DNA from: Sipunculus nudus
Taxonomy: Eukaryota > Annelida > Sipuncula > Golfingiida > Sipunculidae
Assembly (NCBI GenBank): GCA_026874595.1
Contig: CM049318.1
Span: forward strand, 567,241-631,240
Reading direction: 5' to 3'
DNA: 64,000 nucleotides
Shown: piece after piece, positions 1 through 12,880 of the stretch
Position numbering within the stretch: position 1 is the stretch's first letter
Layout: each line of letters starts with the position of its first letter
The notes under the pieces: generated by a model
Database searches by the model: none
Told to the model about the DNA's origin: nothing
The model's input: only the letters and a program-made list of their open reading frames with translations
Translations under genes and position numbers: made by a program

Positions 1-220
1 TAGTAATGACAATTAAAGTCAGCGTGCAGCAGGGCAGTGAGATATAGTAATTGGAATTATAGGCAGCGTGCATTACGACGAGGAGGTAAAGCAGAGACAA
101 GTAAAGACAGCGTGCAGCGCGGTGATGAGATAAAGTAAAGACAAGTAAAGGCAGCTTGCAGCATGGCAAGGAGGTATAGTAATGACAAGTATAGGCAGCG
201 TACAGCACGGCGATGAGATC

Positions 221-747
221 ATTGATTTCAGCTCAGTCTTTAACACTATCCTTCCCCATAAATTAATCGGAAAACTATCAGAACTGGGTCTTAATATTAA
301 CATGTGTAACTGAACCTTAGACTTTTTAACAAGTCGGCCTCAAGTGGTTAAGATTGGCAACATTATTTCCGAAGAATTGGTCTTAAACACTGGAGCAACC
401 CAAGGTTGTGTGCTTTCACCAAAATTGTTCTCTCTATTCACCTATGACTGTGTCTCTACTTCTGATGATTGCCTCATTGTTAAATTTACAGATGACACAA
501 GAGTTTCTGGGCTCATCGGGGGCAATAACGAAAGTGTTTACCGCAATGAAATTAAAATTTTAACTTCGTGATGCTCTTAAAATAATCTAGAGTTAAATGT
601 AAAGAAACCAAGGAGATGATAATTGAATTTAGACGGAAGAAAACTAAAATATTACCCTTGGTAATTGACGGCTCCGAGGTTGAAATCGTTGACTGTTTTA
701 ATTTTTTAAGAATTTTTTATTTCTTCTGATTTGAAGATGAGACATAG
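221..747 (+). pseudogene. Fossil non-LTR reverse-transcriptase fragment, island 1 (type A)
   Basis: The plus strand encodes the middle of an RT domain like those of CR1/Jockey-type LINEs. In order it has a [18 protein letters not shown] segment (motif A region), an LTSRPQVVKIGN stretch, TQGCVLSPKLFSLFTYDCVS (motif B region), KFTDDTRVSGLI (catalytic motif, FTDD where FADD is usual), and NLELNVKKTKEMIIEFRRKK (C-terminal region). The longest open piece is 344-571. Two tryptophan positions are TGA (about 311 and 569), and a TAA follows at about 578. It is a fragment only, without endonuclease, 5' part or 3' tail, and is flanked directly by satellite monomers. Type A markers are gactgtgtctctact and acaagagtttc. 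Confidence 0.9.
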
Positions 748-1407
748 CACGGCGATGAAATAAAGTAATGACAAGTTAAGTCTGCGTGCAGTATGACGAG
801 GTGATATAGTAATGGCAAGTGCAGCACGGCGACGAGATATAGTAAGGACAAGTAAAGACAGCATGCAGCATGGCGATGAAATAAAGCAACGACAATTAAA
901 GGCAGCGTGGAACACGGCGATGAGATATAGTAATGACAAGTAAAGGCAGCGTGCAGCATGGCAAGGAGGTATAGTAATGAAAAGTAAAGGAAGCGTGCAG
1001 CATAGCGAGGAGATATAGTATAGACAAGTAAAGCCAGCGTGCAGCACGGCGATGAGACATAGTAATGACGAGTAAAGACAGCGTGCAGCATGGCGATGAA
1101 ATAAAGCAACGACAATTAAAGGCAGCGTGGAACACGGCGATGAGATATAGTAATGGCAAGTGCAGCACGGCGACGAGATATAGTAAGGACAAGTTAAGAC
1201 AGCATGCAGGATGGCGATGAAATAAAGCAACGACAATTAAAGGCAGCGTGGAACACGGCGATGAGATATAGTAATGACAAGTAAAGGCAGCGTGCAGCAG
1301 GGCGAGGAGGTATAGTAATGACAAGTAAAGTCAGCGTGCAGCACGGAGATGAAATAAAGCAATGACAAGTAAAGTCAGCGTGCAGTATGACGAGGTGATA
1401 TAGTAAT

Positions 1408-2166
1408 GGCAAGTGCAGCACGTCGATGAGATAATGTTATGACGAGTAAAGACAGCGTGCAGCATGGCGATGAAATAAAGCAACGACAATTAAAGGCAGC
1501 GTGGAACACGGCGATGAGATATAGTAATGACAAGTAAAGGCAGCGTGCAGCAGGGCGAGGAGGTATAGTAATGACAAGTAAAGTCAGCGAGCAGCACGGC
1601 GATGAAATAAAGCAATGACAAGTAAAGTCAGCGTGCAGTTTGACGAGGTGAAAGAATAATGGCAAGTGCAGCACGTCGATGAGATAATGTTATGACGAGT
1701 AAAGACAGCGTGCAGCATGGCGATGAAATAAAGCAACGACATTTAAAGGCAGCGTGGAACACGGCGATGAGATATAGTAATGACAAGTAAAGGCAGCGTG
1801 CAGCAGGGCGAGGAGGTATAGTAATGACAAGTAAAGTCAGCGTGCAGCACGGCGATGAAATAAAGCAATGACAAGTAAAGTCAGCGTGCAGTTTGACGAG
1901 GTGAAAGAATAATGGCAAGTGCAGCACGTCGATGAGATAATGTTATGACGAGTAAAGACAGCGTGCAGCATGGCGATGAAATAAAGCAACGACATTTAAA
2001 GGCAGCGTGGAACACGGCGATGAGATATAGTAATGACAAGTAAAGGCAGCGTGCAGCAGGGCGAGGAGGTATAGTAATTACAAGTAAAGTCAGCGTGCAG
2101 CACGGCGATGAAATAAAGCAATGACAAGTTAAGTCTGCGTGCAGTATGACGAGGTGATATAGAAAT
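1408..2166. repeat. 253-bp higher-order repeat, three units
   Basis: The 33-bp short monomer recurs at 1408, 1661, 1914 and 2167, exactly 253 bp apart. Each unit is five 44-bp monomers plus one 33-bp monomer (5 x 44 + 33 = 253). Units two and three share variants such as gcagtttgacgaggtgaaag. The same block appears in the 5,173-bp duplicate at 6581-7339. Confidence 0.85.
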
Positions 2167-3519
2167 GGCATGTGCAGCACGTCGATGAGATAATGTTATG
2201 ACGAGTAAAGACAGCGTGCAGCATGGCGATAAAATAAAGCAACGACAATCAAAGGCAGCGTGGATTACGGTGATGAGATATAGTAATGGCAAGTGCAGCA
2301 CTGCGATGAGATACAGTTATGACAAGTAAATGCATAGTGGAGCATTGAGAGGAGACACCGTAATGAAAAGTATAGGCAGCGTGCAACATGTTGAGGAAAT
2401 ACAGTACTGACAAGTAAAGGCAGCGTGCAGCACGGCGAGGAGGTATAGTAAAGACAAGTGAAGACAGCGTGCAGCACGGCGTTGAGATATAGTAATGAAA
2501 AGTAAAGGCAGCGTGCAGCATAGCGAGGAGATATAGTATAGACAAGTAAATGCAGCGTGCAGCAGGGCGAGGAGATATAGTAAAGACATGTAAAGGCAGC
2601 GTGCAGCACTGCGTTGAGATATAGTAAGGACAAGTAAAGTCAGCGTGCAGCACGGCGATGAGATATAGTAATGAAAAGTAAAGGCAGCGTGCAGCATAGC
2701 GAGAAGATATAATATAGATAGATAAAAGAAAGCGTGCAGCACGGCGATGAGACATAGTTATGACAAGTAAAGGCAGCGTGCAGCACAGCGAGGAGATGTA
2801 GTGACGACAAGTAAATTCAGCGTGCAGCAGGGCGAGGAGGTATGATGAAATAAAGCAATAACAATTGAAGGCAGCCTGGAACACGGCGATGAGATATAGT
2901 AATGGCAAGTGCAGCACGGCGATGAGATATAGTAAAAACAAGTAAAGACAGCGTGCAGCATGGCTATGAAATAAAGCAATGACAATTAAATGCAGCGTGG
3001 AACACGGCGATGAGGTATAGTAATGGCAAGTGCAGCACGGCGATGAGATCAAGTTATGACGAGTAAAATCAGCGTGTAGCATGGCGATGAAATCAAGCAA
3101 TGACAATTAAATGCAGCGTGGAACACGGCGATTAGATATAGTAATGGCAAGTGTAGCACGGCGATGAGATCAAGTTATGACGAGTAAAGACAGCGTGCAG
3201 CATGGCGATGAAATAAAGCAACGACAATTAAAGGCAGCGTGGAACACGGCGATGAGATATAGTAATGGCCAGTGCAGCACGGCGACGAGATATAGTAAGG
3301 AAAAGTTAAGACAGCATGCAGGATGGCGATGAAATAAAGCAACGACAATTAAAGGCAGCGTGGAACACGGCGATGAGATATAGTAATGACAAGTAAAGGC
3401 AGCGTGCAGCAGGGCGAGGAGGTATAGTAATGACAAGTAAAGTCAGCGTGCAGCACGGAGATGAAATAAAGCAATGACAAGTAAAGTCAGCGTGCAGTAT
3501 GACGAGGTGATATAGTAAT

Positions 3520-4025
3520 GGCAAGTGCAGCACGTCGATGAGATAATGTTATGACGAGTAAAGACAGCGTGCAGCATGGCGATGAAATAAAGCAACGACA
3601 ATTAAAGGCAGCGTGGAACACGGCGATGAGATATAGTAATGACAAGTAAAGGCAGCGTGCAGCAGGGCGAGGAGGTATAGTAATGACAAGTAAAGTCAGC
3701 GAGCAGCACGGCGATGAAATAAAGCAATGACAAGTAAAGTCAGCGTGCAGTTTGACGAGGTGAAAGAATAATGGCAAGTGCAGCACGTCGATGAGATAAT
3801 GTTATGACGAGTAAAGACAGCGTGCAGCATGGCGATGAAATAAAGCAACGACAATTAAAGGCAGCGTGGAACACGGCGATGAGATATAGTAATGACAAGT
3901 AAAGGCAGCGTGCAGCAGGGCGAGGAGGTATAGTAATTACAAGTAAAGTCAGCGTGCAGCACGGCGATGAAATAAAGCAATGACAAGTTAAGTCTGCGTG
4001 CAGTATGACGAGGTGATATAGAAAT
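3520..4025. repeat. 253-bp higher-order repeat, two units
   Basis: Short monomers at 3520, 3773 and 4026 mark two 253-bp units identical in design to 1408-2166. The region 3170-4160 is a shortened re-copy of 1058-2301 lacking one 253-bp unit: the offset is 2,112 bp on the left side and 1,859 bp on the right. Confidence 0.85.
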
Positions 4026-5393
4026 GGCATGTGCAGCACGTCGATGAGATAATGTTATGACGAGTAAAGACAGCGTGCAGCATGGCGATAAAATAAAGCA
4101 ACGACAATTAAAGGCAGCGTGGATTACGGTGATGAGATATAGTAATGGCAAGTGCAGCACTGCGATGAGATACAGTTATGACAAGTAAAGGCATAGTGGA
4201 GCATTGAGAGGAGACACCGTAATGAAAAGTATAGGCAGCGTGCAACATGTTGAGGAAATACAGTACTGACAAGTAAAGGCAGCGTGCAGCATAGCGAGGA
4301 GATATAGTATAGACAAGTAAATGCAGCGTGCAGCAGGGCGAGGAGATATAGTAAAGACATGTAAAGGCAGCGTGCAGCATGGCGATGAAATAAAGCAACG
4401 ACAATTAAAGGCAGCGTGGAACACGGCGATGAGATATAGTAATGGCAAGTGCAGCACGGCGATGAAAGAAAGGTATGACGAGTAAAGACAGCGTGCAGCA
4501 TGGCGATAAAATAAAGCAACGACAATTAAAGGCAGCGTGGATTACGGTGATGAGATATAGTAACGGCAAGTGCAGCACGGCGACGAGATATAGTAATGAC
4601 AAGTAAAGACAGTGTGCAGCACGACGAGGAGGAATAGTAATGACAAGTAAAGTCTGCGTGCAGCACGGCGAGGAGGTATAGTAATGACAAGTAAAGGCAG
4701 CGTGCAGCAGGGCGAGGAGGTAAAGTACCGGGAAGTAAAGGCAGCGTGCAGCATGGCGATGAGATATAGTAATGACAAGTAAAGGCAGCGTGCAGCACGG
4801 CGATGAAATAAAGCAATGACAAGTTAAGTCTGCGTGCAGTATGACGAGGTGATATAGTAATAATAAGTGCAGCACGTCGATGAGATAAAGTTATGACGAG
4901 TAAAGACAGCGTGCAGCATGGCGATGAAATAAAGCAACGACAATTAAAGGAAGCGTGGAATACGGCGATGAGATATAGTAATGGCAAGTGCAGCACGGCA
5001 ATGAAATAAAGTTATGACGAGTAAAGACAGCGTGCAGCATAGCGATGATATAAAGCAACGACAATTAAAGGCAGCGTGGAACACGGCGATGAGATATAGT
5101 AATGGCAAGTGCAGCACGGCGACGAGATTTAGTAATGATAAGTAAAGACAGCGTGCAGCACGACGAGGAGGTATAGTAATGACAATTAAAGTCAGCGTGC
5201 AGCAGGGCAGTGAGATATAGTAATTGGAATTATAGGCAGCGTGCATTACGACGAGGAGGTAAAGCAGAGACAAGTAAAGACAGCGTGCAGCGCGGTGATG
5301 AGATAAAGTAAAGACAAGTAAAGGCAGCTTGCAGCATGGCAAGGAGGTATAGTAATGACAAGTATAGGCAGCGTACAGCACGGCGATGAGATC

Positions 5394-5920
5394 ATTGATT
5401 TCAGCTCAGTCTTTAACACTATCCTTCCCCATAAATTAATCGGAAAACTATCAGAACTGGGTCTTAATATTAACATGTGTAACTGAACCTTAGACTTTTT
5501 AACAAGTCGGCCTCAAGTGGTTAAGATTGGCAACATTATTTCCGAAGAATTGGTCTTAAACACTGGAGCAACCCAAGGTTGTGTGCTTTCACCAAAATTG
5601 TTCTCTCTATTCACCTATGACTGTGTCTCTACTTCTGATGATTGCCTCATTGTTAAATTTACAGATGACACAAGAGTTTCTGGGCTCATCGGGGGCAATA
5701 ACGAAAGTGTTTACCGCAATGAAATTAAAATTTTAACTTCGTGATGCTCTTAAAATAATCTAGAGTTAAATGTAAAGAAACCAAGGAGATGATAATTGAA
5801 TTTAGACGGAAGAAAACTAAAATATTACCCTTGGTAATTGACGGCTCCGAGGTTGAAATCGTTGACTGTTTTAATTTTTTAAGAATTTTTTATTTCTTCT
5901 GATTTGAAGATGAGACATAG
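5394..5920 (+). pseudogene. Fossil RT fragment, island 2 (type A)
   Basis: Duplicate of island 1 inside the 5,173-bp repeat; open piece 5517-5744. No difference from island 1 was noticed. It carries the same TGA, TGA and TAA interruptions. Confidence 0.9.
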
Positions 5921-6580
5921 CACGGCGATGAAATAAAGTAATGACAAGTTAAGTCTGCGTGCAGTATGACGAGGTGATATAGTAATGGCAAGTGCAGCAC
6001 GGCGACGAGATATAGTAAGGACAAGTAAAGACAGCATGCAGCATGGCGATGAAATAAAGCAACGACAATTAAAGGCAGCGTGGAACACGGCGATGAGATA
6101 TAGTAATGACAAGTAAAGGCAGCGTGCAGCATGGCAAGGAGGTATAGTAATGAAAAGTAAAGGAAGCGTGCAGCATAGCGAGGAGATATAGTATAGACAA
6201 GTAAAGCCAGCGTGCAGCACGGCGATGAGACATAGTAATGACGAGTAAAGACAGCGTGCAGCATGGCGATGAAATAAAGCAACGACAATTAAAGGCAGCG
6301 TGGAACACGGCGATGAGATATAGTAATGGCAAGTGCAGCACGGCGACGAGATATAGTAAGGACAAGTTAAGACAGCATGCAGGATGGCGATGAAATAAAG
6401 CAACGACAATTAAAGGCAGCGTGGAACACGGCGATGAGATATAGTAATGACAAGTAAAGGCAGCGTGCAGCAGGGCGAGGAGGTATAGTAATGACAAGTA
6501 AAGTCAGCGTGCAGCACGGAGATGAAATAAAGCAATGACAAGTAAAGTCAGCGTGCAGTATGACGAGGTGATATAGTAAT

Positions 6581-7339
6581 GGCAAGTGCAGCACGTCGAT
6601 GAGATAATGTTATGACGAGTAAAGACAGCGTGCAGCATGGCGATGAAATAAAGCAACGACAATTAAAGGCAGCGTGGAACACGGCGATGAGATATAGTAA
6701 TGACAAGTAAAGGCAGCGTGCAGCAGGGCGAGGAGGTATAGTAATGACAAGTAAAGTCAGCGAGCAGCACGGCGATGAAATAAAGCAATGACAAGTAAAG
6801 TCAGCGTGCAGTTTGACGAGGTGAAAGAATAATGGCAAGTGCAGCACGTCGATGAGATAATGTTATGACGAGTAAAGACAGCGTGCAGCATGGCGATGAA
6901 ATAAAGCAACGACATTTAAAGGCAGCGTGGAACACGGCGATGAGATATAGTAATGACAAGTAAAGGCAGCGTGCAGCAGGGCGAAGAGGTATAGTAATGA
7001 CAAGTAAAGTCAGCGTGCAGCACGGCGATGAAATAAAGCAATGACAAGTAAAGTCAGCGTGCAGTTTGACGAGGTGAAAGAATAATGGCAAGTGCAGCAC
7101 GTCGATGAGATAATGTTATGACGAGTAAAGACAGCGTGCAGCATGGCGATGAAATAAAGCAACGACATTTAAAGGCAGCGTGGAACACGGCGATGAGATA
7201 TAGTAATGACAAGTAAAGGCAGCGTGCAGCAGGGCGAGGAGGTATAGTAATTACAAGTAAAGTCAGCGTGCAGCACGGCGATGAAATAAAGCAATGACAA
7301 GTTAAGTCTGCGTGCAGTATGACGAGGTGATATAGAAAT
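6581..7339. repeat. 253-bp higher-order repeat, three units (duplicate)
   Basis: Copy of 1408-2166 carried by the 5,173-bp duplication. It contains the single mismatch noticed between the two large copies, at 6985. Confidence 0.85.
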
Positions 7340-8692
7340 GGCATGTGCAGCACGTCGATGAGATAATGTTATGACGAGTAAAGACAGCGTGCAGCATGGC
7401 GATAAAATAAAGCAACGACAATCAAAGGCAGCGTGGATTACGGTGATGAGATATAGTAATGGCAAGTGCAGCACTGCGATGAGATACAGTTATGACAAGT
7501 AAATGCATAGTGGAGCATTGAGAGGAGACACCGTAATGAAAAGTATAGGCAGCGTGCAACATGTTGAGGAAATACAGTACTGACAAGTAAAGGCAGCGTG
7601 CAGCACGGCGAGGAGGTATAGTAAAGACAAGTGAAGACAGCGTGCAGCACGGCGTTGAGATATAGTAATGAAAAGTAAAGGCAGCGTGCAGCATAGCGAG
7701 GAGATATAGTATAGACAAGTAAATGCAGCGTGCAGCAGGGCGAGGAGATATAGTAAAGACATGTAAAGGCAGCGTGCAGCACTGCGTTGAGATATAGTAA
7801 GGACAAGTAAAGTCAGCGTGCAGCACGGCGATGAGATATAGTAATGAAAAGTAAAGGCAGCGTGCAGCATAGCGAGAAGATATAATATAGATAGATAAAA
7901 GAAAGCGTGCAGCACGGCGATGAGACATAGTTATGACAAGTAAAGGCAGCGTGCAGCACAGCGAGGAGATGTAGTGACGACAAGTAAATTCAGCGTGCAG
8001 CAGGGCGAGGAGGTATGATGAAATAAAGCAATAACAATTGAAGGCAGCCTGGAACACGGCGATGAGATATAGTAATGGCAAGTGCAGCACGGCGATGAGA
8101 TATAGTAAAAACAAGTAAAGACAGCGTGCAGCATGGCTATGAAATAAAGCAATGACAATTAAATGCAGCGTGGAACACGGCGATGAGGTATAGTAATGGC
8201 AAGTGCAGCACGGCGATGAGATCAAGTTATGACGAGTAAAATCAGCGTGTAGCATGGCGATGAAATCAAGCAATGACAATTAAATGCAGCGTGGAACACG
8301 GCGATTAGATATAGTAATGGCAAGTGTAGCACGGCGATGAGATCAAGTTATGACGAGTAAAGACAGCGTGCAGCATGGCGATGAAATAAAGCAACGACAA
8401 TTAAAGGCAGCGTGGAACACGGCGATGAGATATAGTAATGGCCAGTGCAGCACGGCGACGAGATATAGTAAGGAAAAGTTAAGACAGCATGCAGGATGGC
8501 GATGAAATAAAGCAACGACAATTAAAGGCAGCGTGGAACACGGCGATGAGATATAGTAATGACAAGTAAAGGCAGCGTGCAGCAGGGCGAGGAGGTATAG
8601 TAATGACAAGTAAAGTCAGCGTGCAGCACGGAGATGAAATAAAGCAATGACAAGTAAAGTCAGCGTGCAGTATGACGAGGTGATATAGTAAT

Positions 8693-9198
8693 GGCAAGTG
8701 CAGCACGTCGATGAGATAATGTTATGACGAGTAAAGACAGCGTGCAGCATGGCGATGAAATAAAGCAACGACAATTAAAGGCAGCGTGGAACACGGCGAT
8801 GAGATATAGTAATGACAAGTAAAGGCAGCGTGCAGCAGGGCGAGGAGGTATAGTAATGACAAGTAAAGTCAGCGAGCAGCACGGCGATGAAATAAAGCAA
8901 TGACAAGTAAAGTCAGCGTGCAGTTTGACGAGGTGAAAGAATAATGGCAAGTGCAGCACGTCGATGAGATAATGTTATGACGAGTAAAGACAGCGTGCAG
9001 CATGGCGATGAAATAAAGCAACGACAATTAAAGGCAGCGTGGAACACGGCGATGAGATATAGTAATGACAAGTAAAGGCAGCGTGCAGCAGGGCGAGGAG
9101 GTATAGTAATTACAAGTAAAGTCAGCGTGCAGCACGGCGATGAAATAAAGCAATGACAAGTTAAGTCTGCGTGCAGTATGACGAGGTGATATAGAAAT
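8693..9198. repeat. 253-bp higher-order repeat, two units (duplicate)
   Basis: Copy of 3520-4025 carried by the 5,173-bp duplication. Confidence 0.85.
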
Positions 9199-10840
9199 GG
9201 CATGTGCAGCACGTCGATGAGATAATGTTATGACGAGTAAAGACAGCGTGCAGCATGGCGATAAAATAAAGCAACGACAATTAAAGGCAGCGTGGATTAC
9301 GGTGATGAGATATAGTAATGGCAAGTGCAGCACTGCGATGAGATACAGTTATGACAAGTAAAGGCATAGTGGAGCATTGAGAGGAGACACCGTAATGAAA
9401 AGTATAGGCAGCGTGCAACATGTTGAGGAAATACAGTACTGACAAGTAAAGGCAGCGTGCAGCATAGCGAGGAGATATAGTATAGACAAGTAAATGCAGC
9501 GTGCAGCAGGGCGAGGAGATATAGTAAAGACATGTAAAGGCAGCGTGCAGCACTGCGTTGAGATATAGTAAGGACAAGTAAAGTCAGCGTGCAGCACGGC
9601 GATGAGATATAGTAATGAAAAGTAAAGGCAGCGTGCAGCATAGCGAGAAGATATAATATAGATAGATAAAAGAAAGCGTGCAGCACGGCGATGAGACATA
9701 GTTATGACAAGTAAAGGCAGCGTGCAGCACAGCGAGGAGAAGTAGTGACGACAAGTAAATTCAGCGTGCAGCAGGGCGAGGAGGTATGATGAAATAAAGC
9801 AATAACAATTGAAGGCAGCCTGGAACACGGCGATGAGATATAGTAATGGCAAGTGCAGCACGGCGATGAGATATAGTAAAAACAAGTAAAGTCAGCGTGC
9901 AGCACAGCGATGAAATAAAGCAATGACAATTAAATGCAGCGTGGAACACGGCGATGAGGTATAGTAATGGCAAGTGCAGCACGGCGATGAGATACAGTAA
10001 TGACAAGTAAAGGCATAGTGGAGCATTGAGAGGAGACACAGTAATGAAAATATAGGCAGCGTGCAACATGTTGAGGAAATACAGTACTGACAATTAAAGG
10101 CAGCGTGCAGCACGGCGAGGAGGTATAGTAAAGACAAGGGAAGACAGCGTGCCGCACGGCGTTGAGATATAGTAAAGACAAGTAAAGGTAGCGTGCAGCA
10201 CGGCGATGAGACAAAGTGACGACAGATAAAGGCAGCGTGCAGCACGGCAAGGAGGTATAATAATGAAAAGTAAAGGCAGCGTGCAGCACGGCGTTGAGAT
10301 ATAGTAATGACAAGTAAAGGTAGCATGCAGCAGAGGGAGGAGATATAGTAAAGACATGTAAAGGCAGCGTGCAGCACTGCGTTGAGATAAAGTAAGGACA
10401 AGTAAAGTCAGCGTGCAGCACGGCGATGAGATATAGTAATGGCAAGTGCAGCACGAAGATGAGATAAAGTTATGACGAGTAAAGAGAGCGTGCAGCATGG
10501 CGATGAAATAAAGCAATGACAATTAAATGCAGCGTGGAACACGGCGATGAGGTATAGTAATGGCAAGTGCAGCACGGCGATGAGATCAAGTTATGACGAG
10601 TAAAGACAGCGTGCAGCATGGCGATGAAATAAAGCAATGACAATTAAATGCAGCGTGGAACACGGCGATTAGATATAGTAATGGCAAGTGTAGCACGGCG
10701 GTGAGATCAAATTATGACGAGTAAAGAGAGCGTGCAGCATGGCGATGAAATAAAGCAACGACAAGTAAAGGCAGCGTGGAACACGGCGATGAGACATAGT
10801 AATGACAAGTAAAGTCAGCGTGCAGCATGACGAGGAGGTA

Positions 10841-12184
10841 TAGTAATGACAAGTAAAGGCAGCATGCAGCATGACGAGGAGGTACAGTAAAGACAAGTAT
10901 AGGTAGCGTGCAGCAGAGCGAGGAGGTATAGTACCGGGATGTAAAGAAGCGTGCAGCACGGCGAGGAGATAAAGTACTGGCAAGTAAAGGCAGTGTGCAG
11001 CACGTCAGTGAGATATAGCAATGACAAGTAAAGACAGCGTGCAGTACGGCCATGAGATATAGTAATGACAAGTGCAGCACGGCGATGAGATATAGTAAAA
11101 ACAAGTAAAGACAGTGTGCAGCACGGCCATGAGATATAGTAATGGCAAGTGCAGCACTGCGATGAGATATAGTAATGACAAGTAAAGAAAGAGTGCAGCA
11201 CGGCCTGGAGATAAACTACTGGCAGGAAAAGGCAGCGTGCAGTACGGCAGTGAGATATAGTAAAGACATGTAAAGGCAGCGTGCAGCACTGCGTTGAGAT
11301 ATAGTAATGACAAGTAAAGGCAGCATGCAGCATGACGAGGAGGTATAGTAAAGATAAGTATAGGTAGCGTGCAGCAGAGCGAGGAGGTATAGTACCGGGA
11401 TGTAAAGAAGCGTGCAGCACGGCGAGGAGATAAAGTACTGGCAAGTAAAGGCAGTGTGCAGCACGTCAGTGAGATATAGCAATGACAAGTAAAGACAGCG
11501 TGCAGTACGGCCATGAGATATAGTAATGACAAGTGCAGCACGGCGATGAGATATAGTAAAAACAAGTAAAGACAGTGTGCAGCACGGCCATGAGATATAG
11601 TAATGGCAAGTGCAGCACTGCGATGAGATATAGTAATGACAAGTAAAGAAAGAGTGCAGCACGGCCTGGAGATAAACTACTGGCAGGAAAAGGCAGCGTG
11701 CAGTACGGCAGTGAGATATAGTAAAGACATGTAAAGGCAGCGTGCAGCACTGCGTTGAGATATAGTAATGACAAGTAAAGGCAGCATGCAGCATGACGAG
11801 GAGGTATAGTAAAGATAAGTATAGGTAGCGTGCAGCAGAGCGAGGAGGTATAGTACCGGGAAGTAAAGAAGCGTGCAGCTCGGCGAGGAGATAAAGTACT
11901 GGCAAGTAAAGGCAGTGTGCAGCACGTCAGTGAGATAAAGCAATGACAAGTAAAGACAGCGTGCAGTACGGCCATGAGATATAGTAATGACAAGTGCAGC
12001 ACGGCGATGAGATATAGTAAAAACAAGTAAAGACAGTGTGCAGCACGGCCATGAGATATAGTAATGGCAAGTGCAGCACTGCGATGAGATATAGTAATGA
12101 CAAGTAAAGAAAGAGTGCAGCACGGCCTGGAGATAAAGTACTGGCAGGAAAAGGCAGCGTGCAGTACGGCAGTGAGATATAGTA
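10841..12184. repeat. 461-bp higher-order repeat, about 2.9 units
   Basis: Units start at 10841, 11302 and 11763 and share a run of distinctive monomers containing taccggga, ctggcaagtaaaggcagtg and cacggcctggagataaa. The third unit is cut short where it joins the lead-in to the RT island at 12355. Parts of the same monomer order recur around 13840-14620. Confidence 0.85.
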
Positions 12185-12354
12185 ATGGGAATTATAGGCA
12201 GCGTGCAGTACGACGAGGAGGTAAAGCAGAGACAAGTAAAGGCAGCGTGCAGCTCGATGATGAGATAAAGTAAAGACAAGTAAAGGCAGCTTGCAGCATG
12301 GAAGGAGGTATAGTAATGACAAGTAAAGGCAGCGTACAGCACGGCGATGAGATC

Positions 12355-12880
12355 ATTGATTTCAGCTCAGTCTCTAACACTATCCTTCCCCATGAATTAA
12401 TCGGAAAACTATCAGAACTGGGTCTTAATATTAACATGTGTAACTGAACCTTAGACTTTTTAACAAGTCGGCCTCAGGTGGTTAAGATTGGCAACATTAT
12501 TTCCGAAGAATTGGTCTTAAACACTGGAGCAACCCAAGGTTGTGTGCTTTCACCAAAATTGTTCTCTCAATTCACCTATGACCGTGTCTCTTCTTCTGAT
12601 GATTGTCTCATTGTAAAATTTACAGATGACACAACAGTTTCTGGGCTCATCCCGGGAAATAACGAAAGTGTTTACCGCAATGAAATTAAAACTTTCACTT
12701 CGTGATGCTCTTAAAATAATCTGGAGTTAAATGTAAAGAAACCAAGGAGATGATAATTGAATTTAGACGGAAGAAAACTGAAATATTACCCTTGGTAATT
12801 GACGGCTCCGAGGTTGAAATCGTTGATGTTTTAATTTTTTAAGAATTTTTTATTTCTTCTGATTTGAAGAGGAGACATAG
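12355..12880 (+). pseudogene. Fossil RT fragment, island 3 (type B)
   Basis: Same fragment with open piece 12478-12705. Type B markers are gaccgtgtctcttct, acaacagtttc and cccgggaaat. Private changes are gattgtctc and actttcacttcg. A deletion near 12826 gives gttgatgtt where other copies read gttgactgtt. The shared stops are present. Confidence 0.9.

Larger units (their letters stand above)
1..4379. repeat. Large duplication, left copy (period 5,173 bp)
   Basis: This stretch repeats at 5174-9552 with a constant offset of 5,173 bp, including the RT island and all nested monomer variants. The only mismatch I noticed is G at 1812 against A at 6985. The match ends sharply after 4379/9552. The left limit is the window edge, so the duplicated unit may be longer. 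It looks like recent unequal exchange or local amplification; an assembly duplication is the alternative. Confidence 0.9.
5174..9552. repeat. Large duplication, right copy (period 5,173 bp)
   Basis: This is the partner of 1-4379. The segment between the two copies (4380-5173) is ordinary satellite with a different monomer order. The right copy then runs into 10 kb of satellite with no RT island until 12355. Confidence 0.9.

Noticed and set aside
221-747. RT fragment as an active retron or group II intron RT next to repeats
   Set aside because: Motifs are of the animal LINE type, three in-frame stops are shared by all copies, and no msr/msd-like or intron RNA structure is seen.
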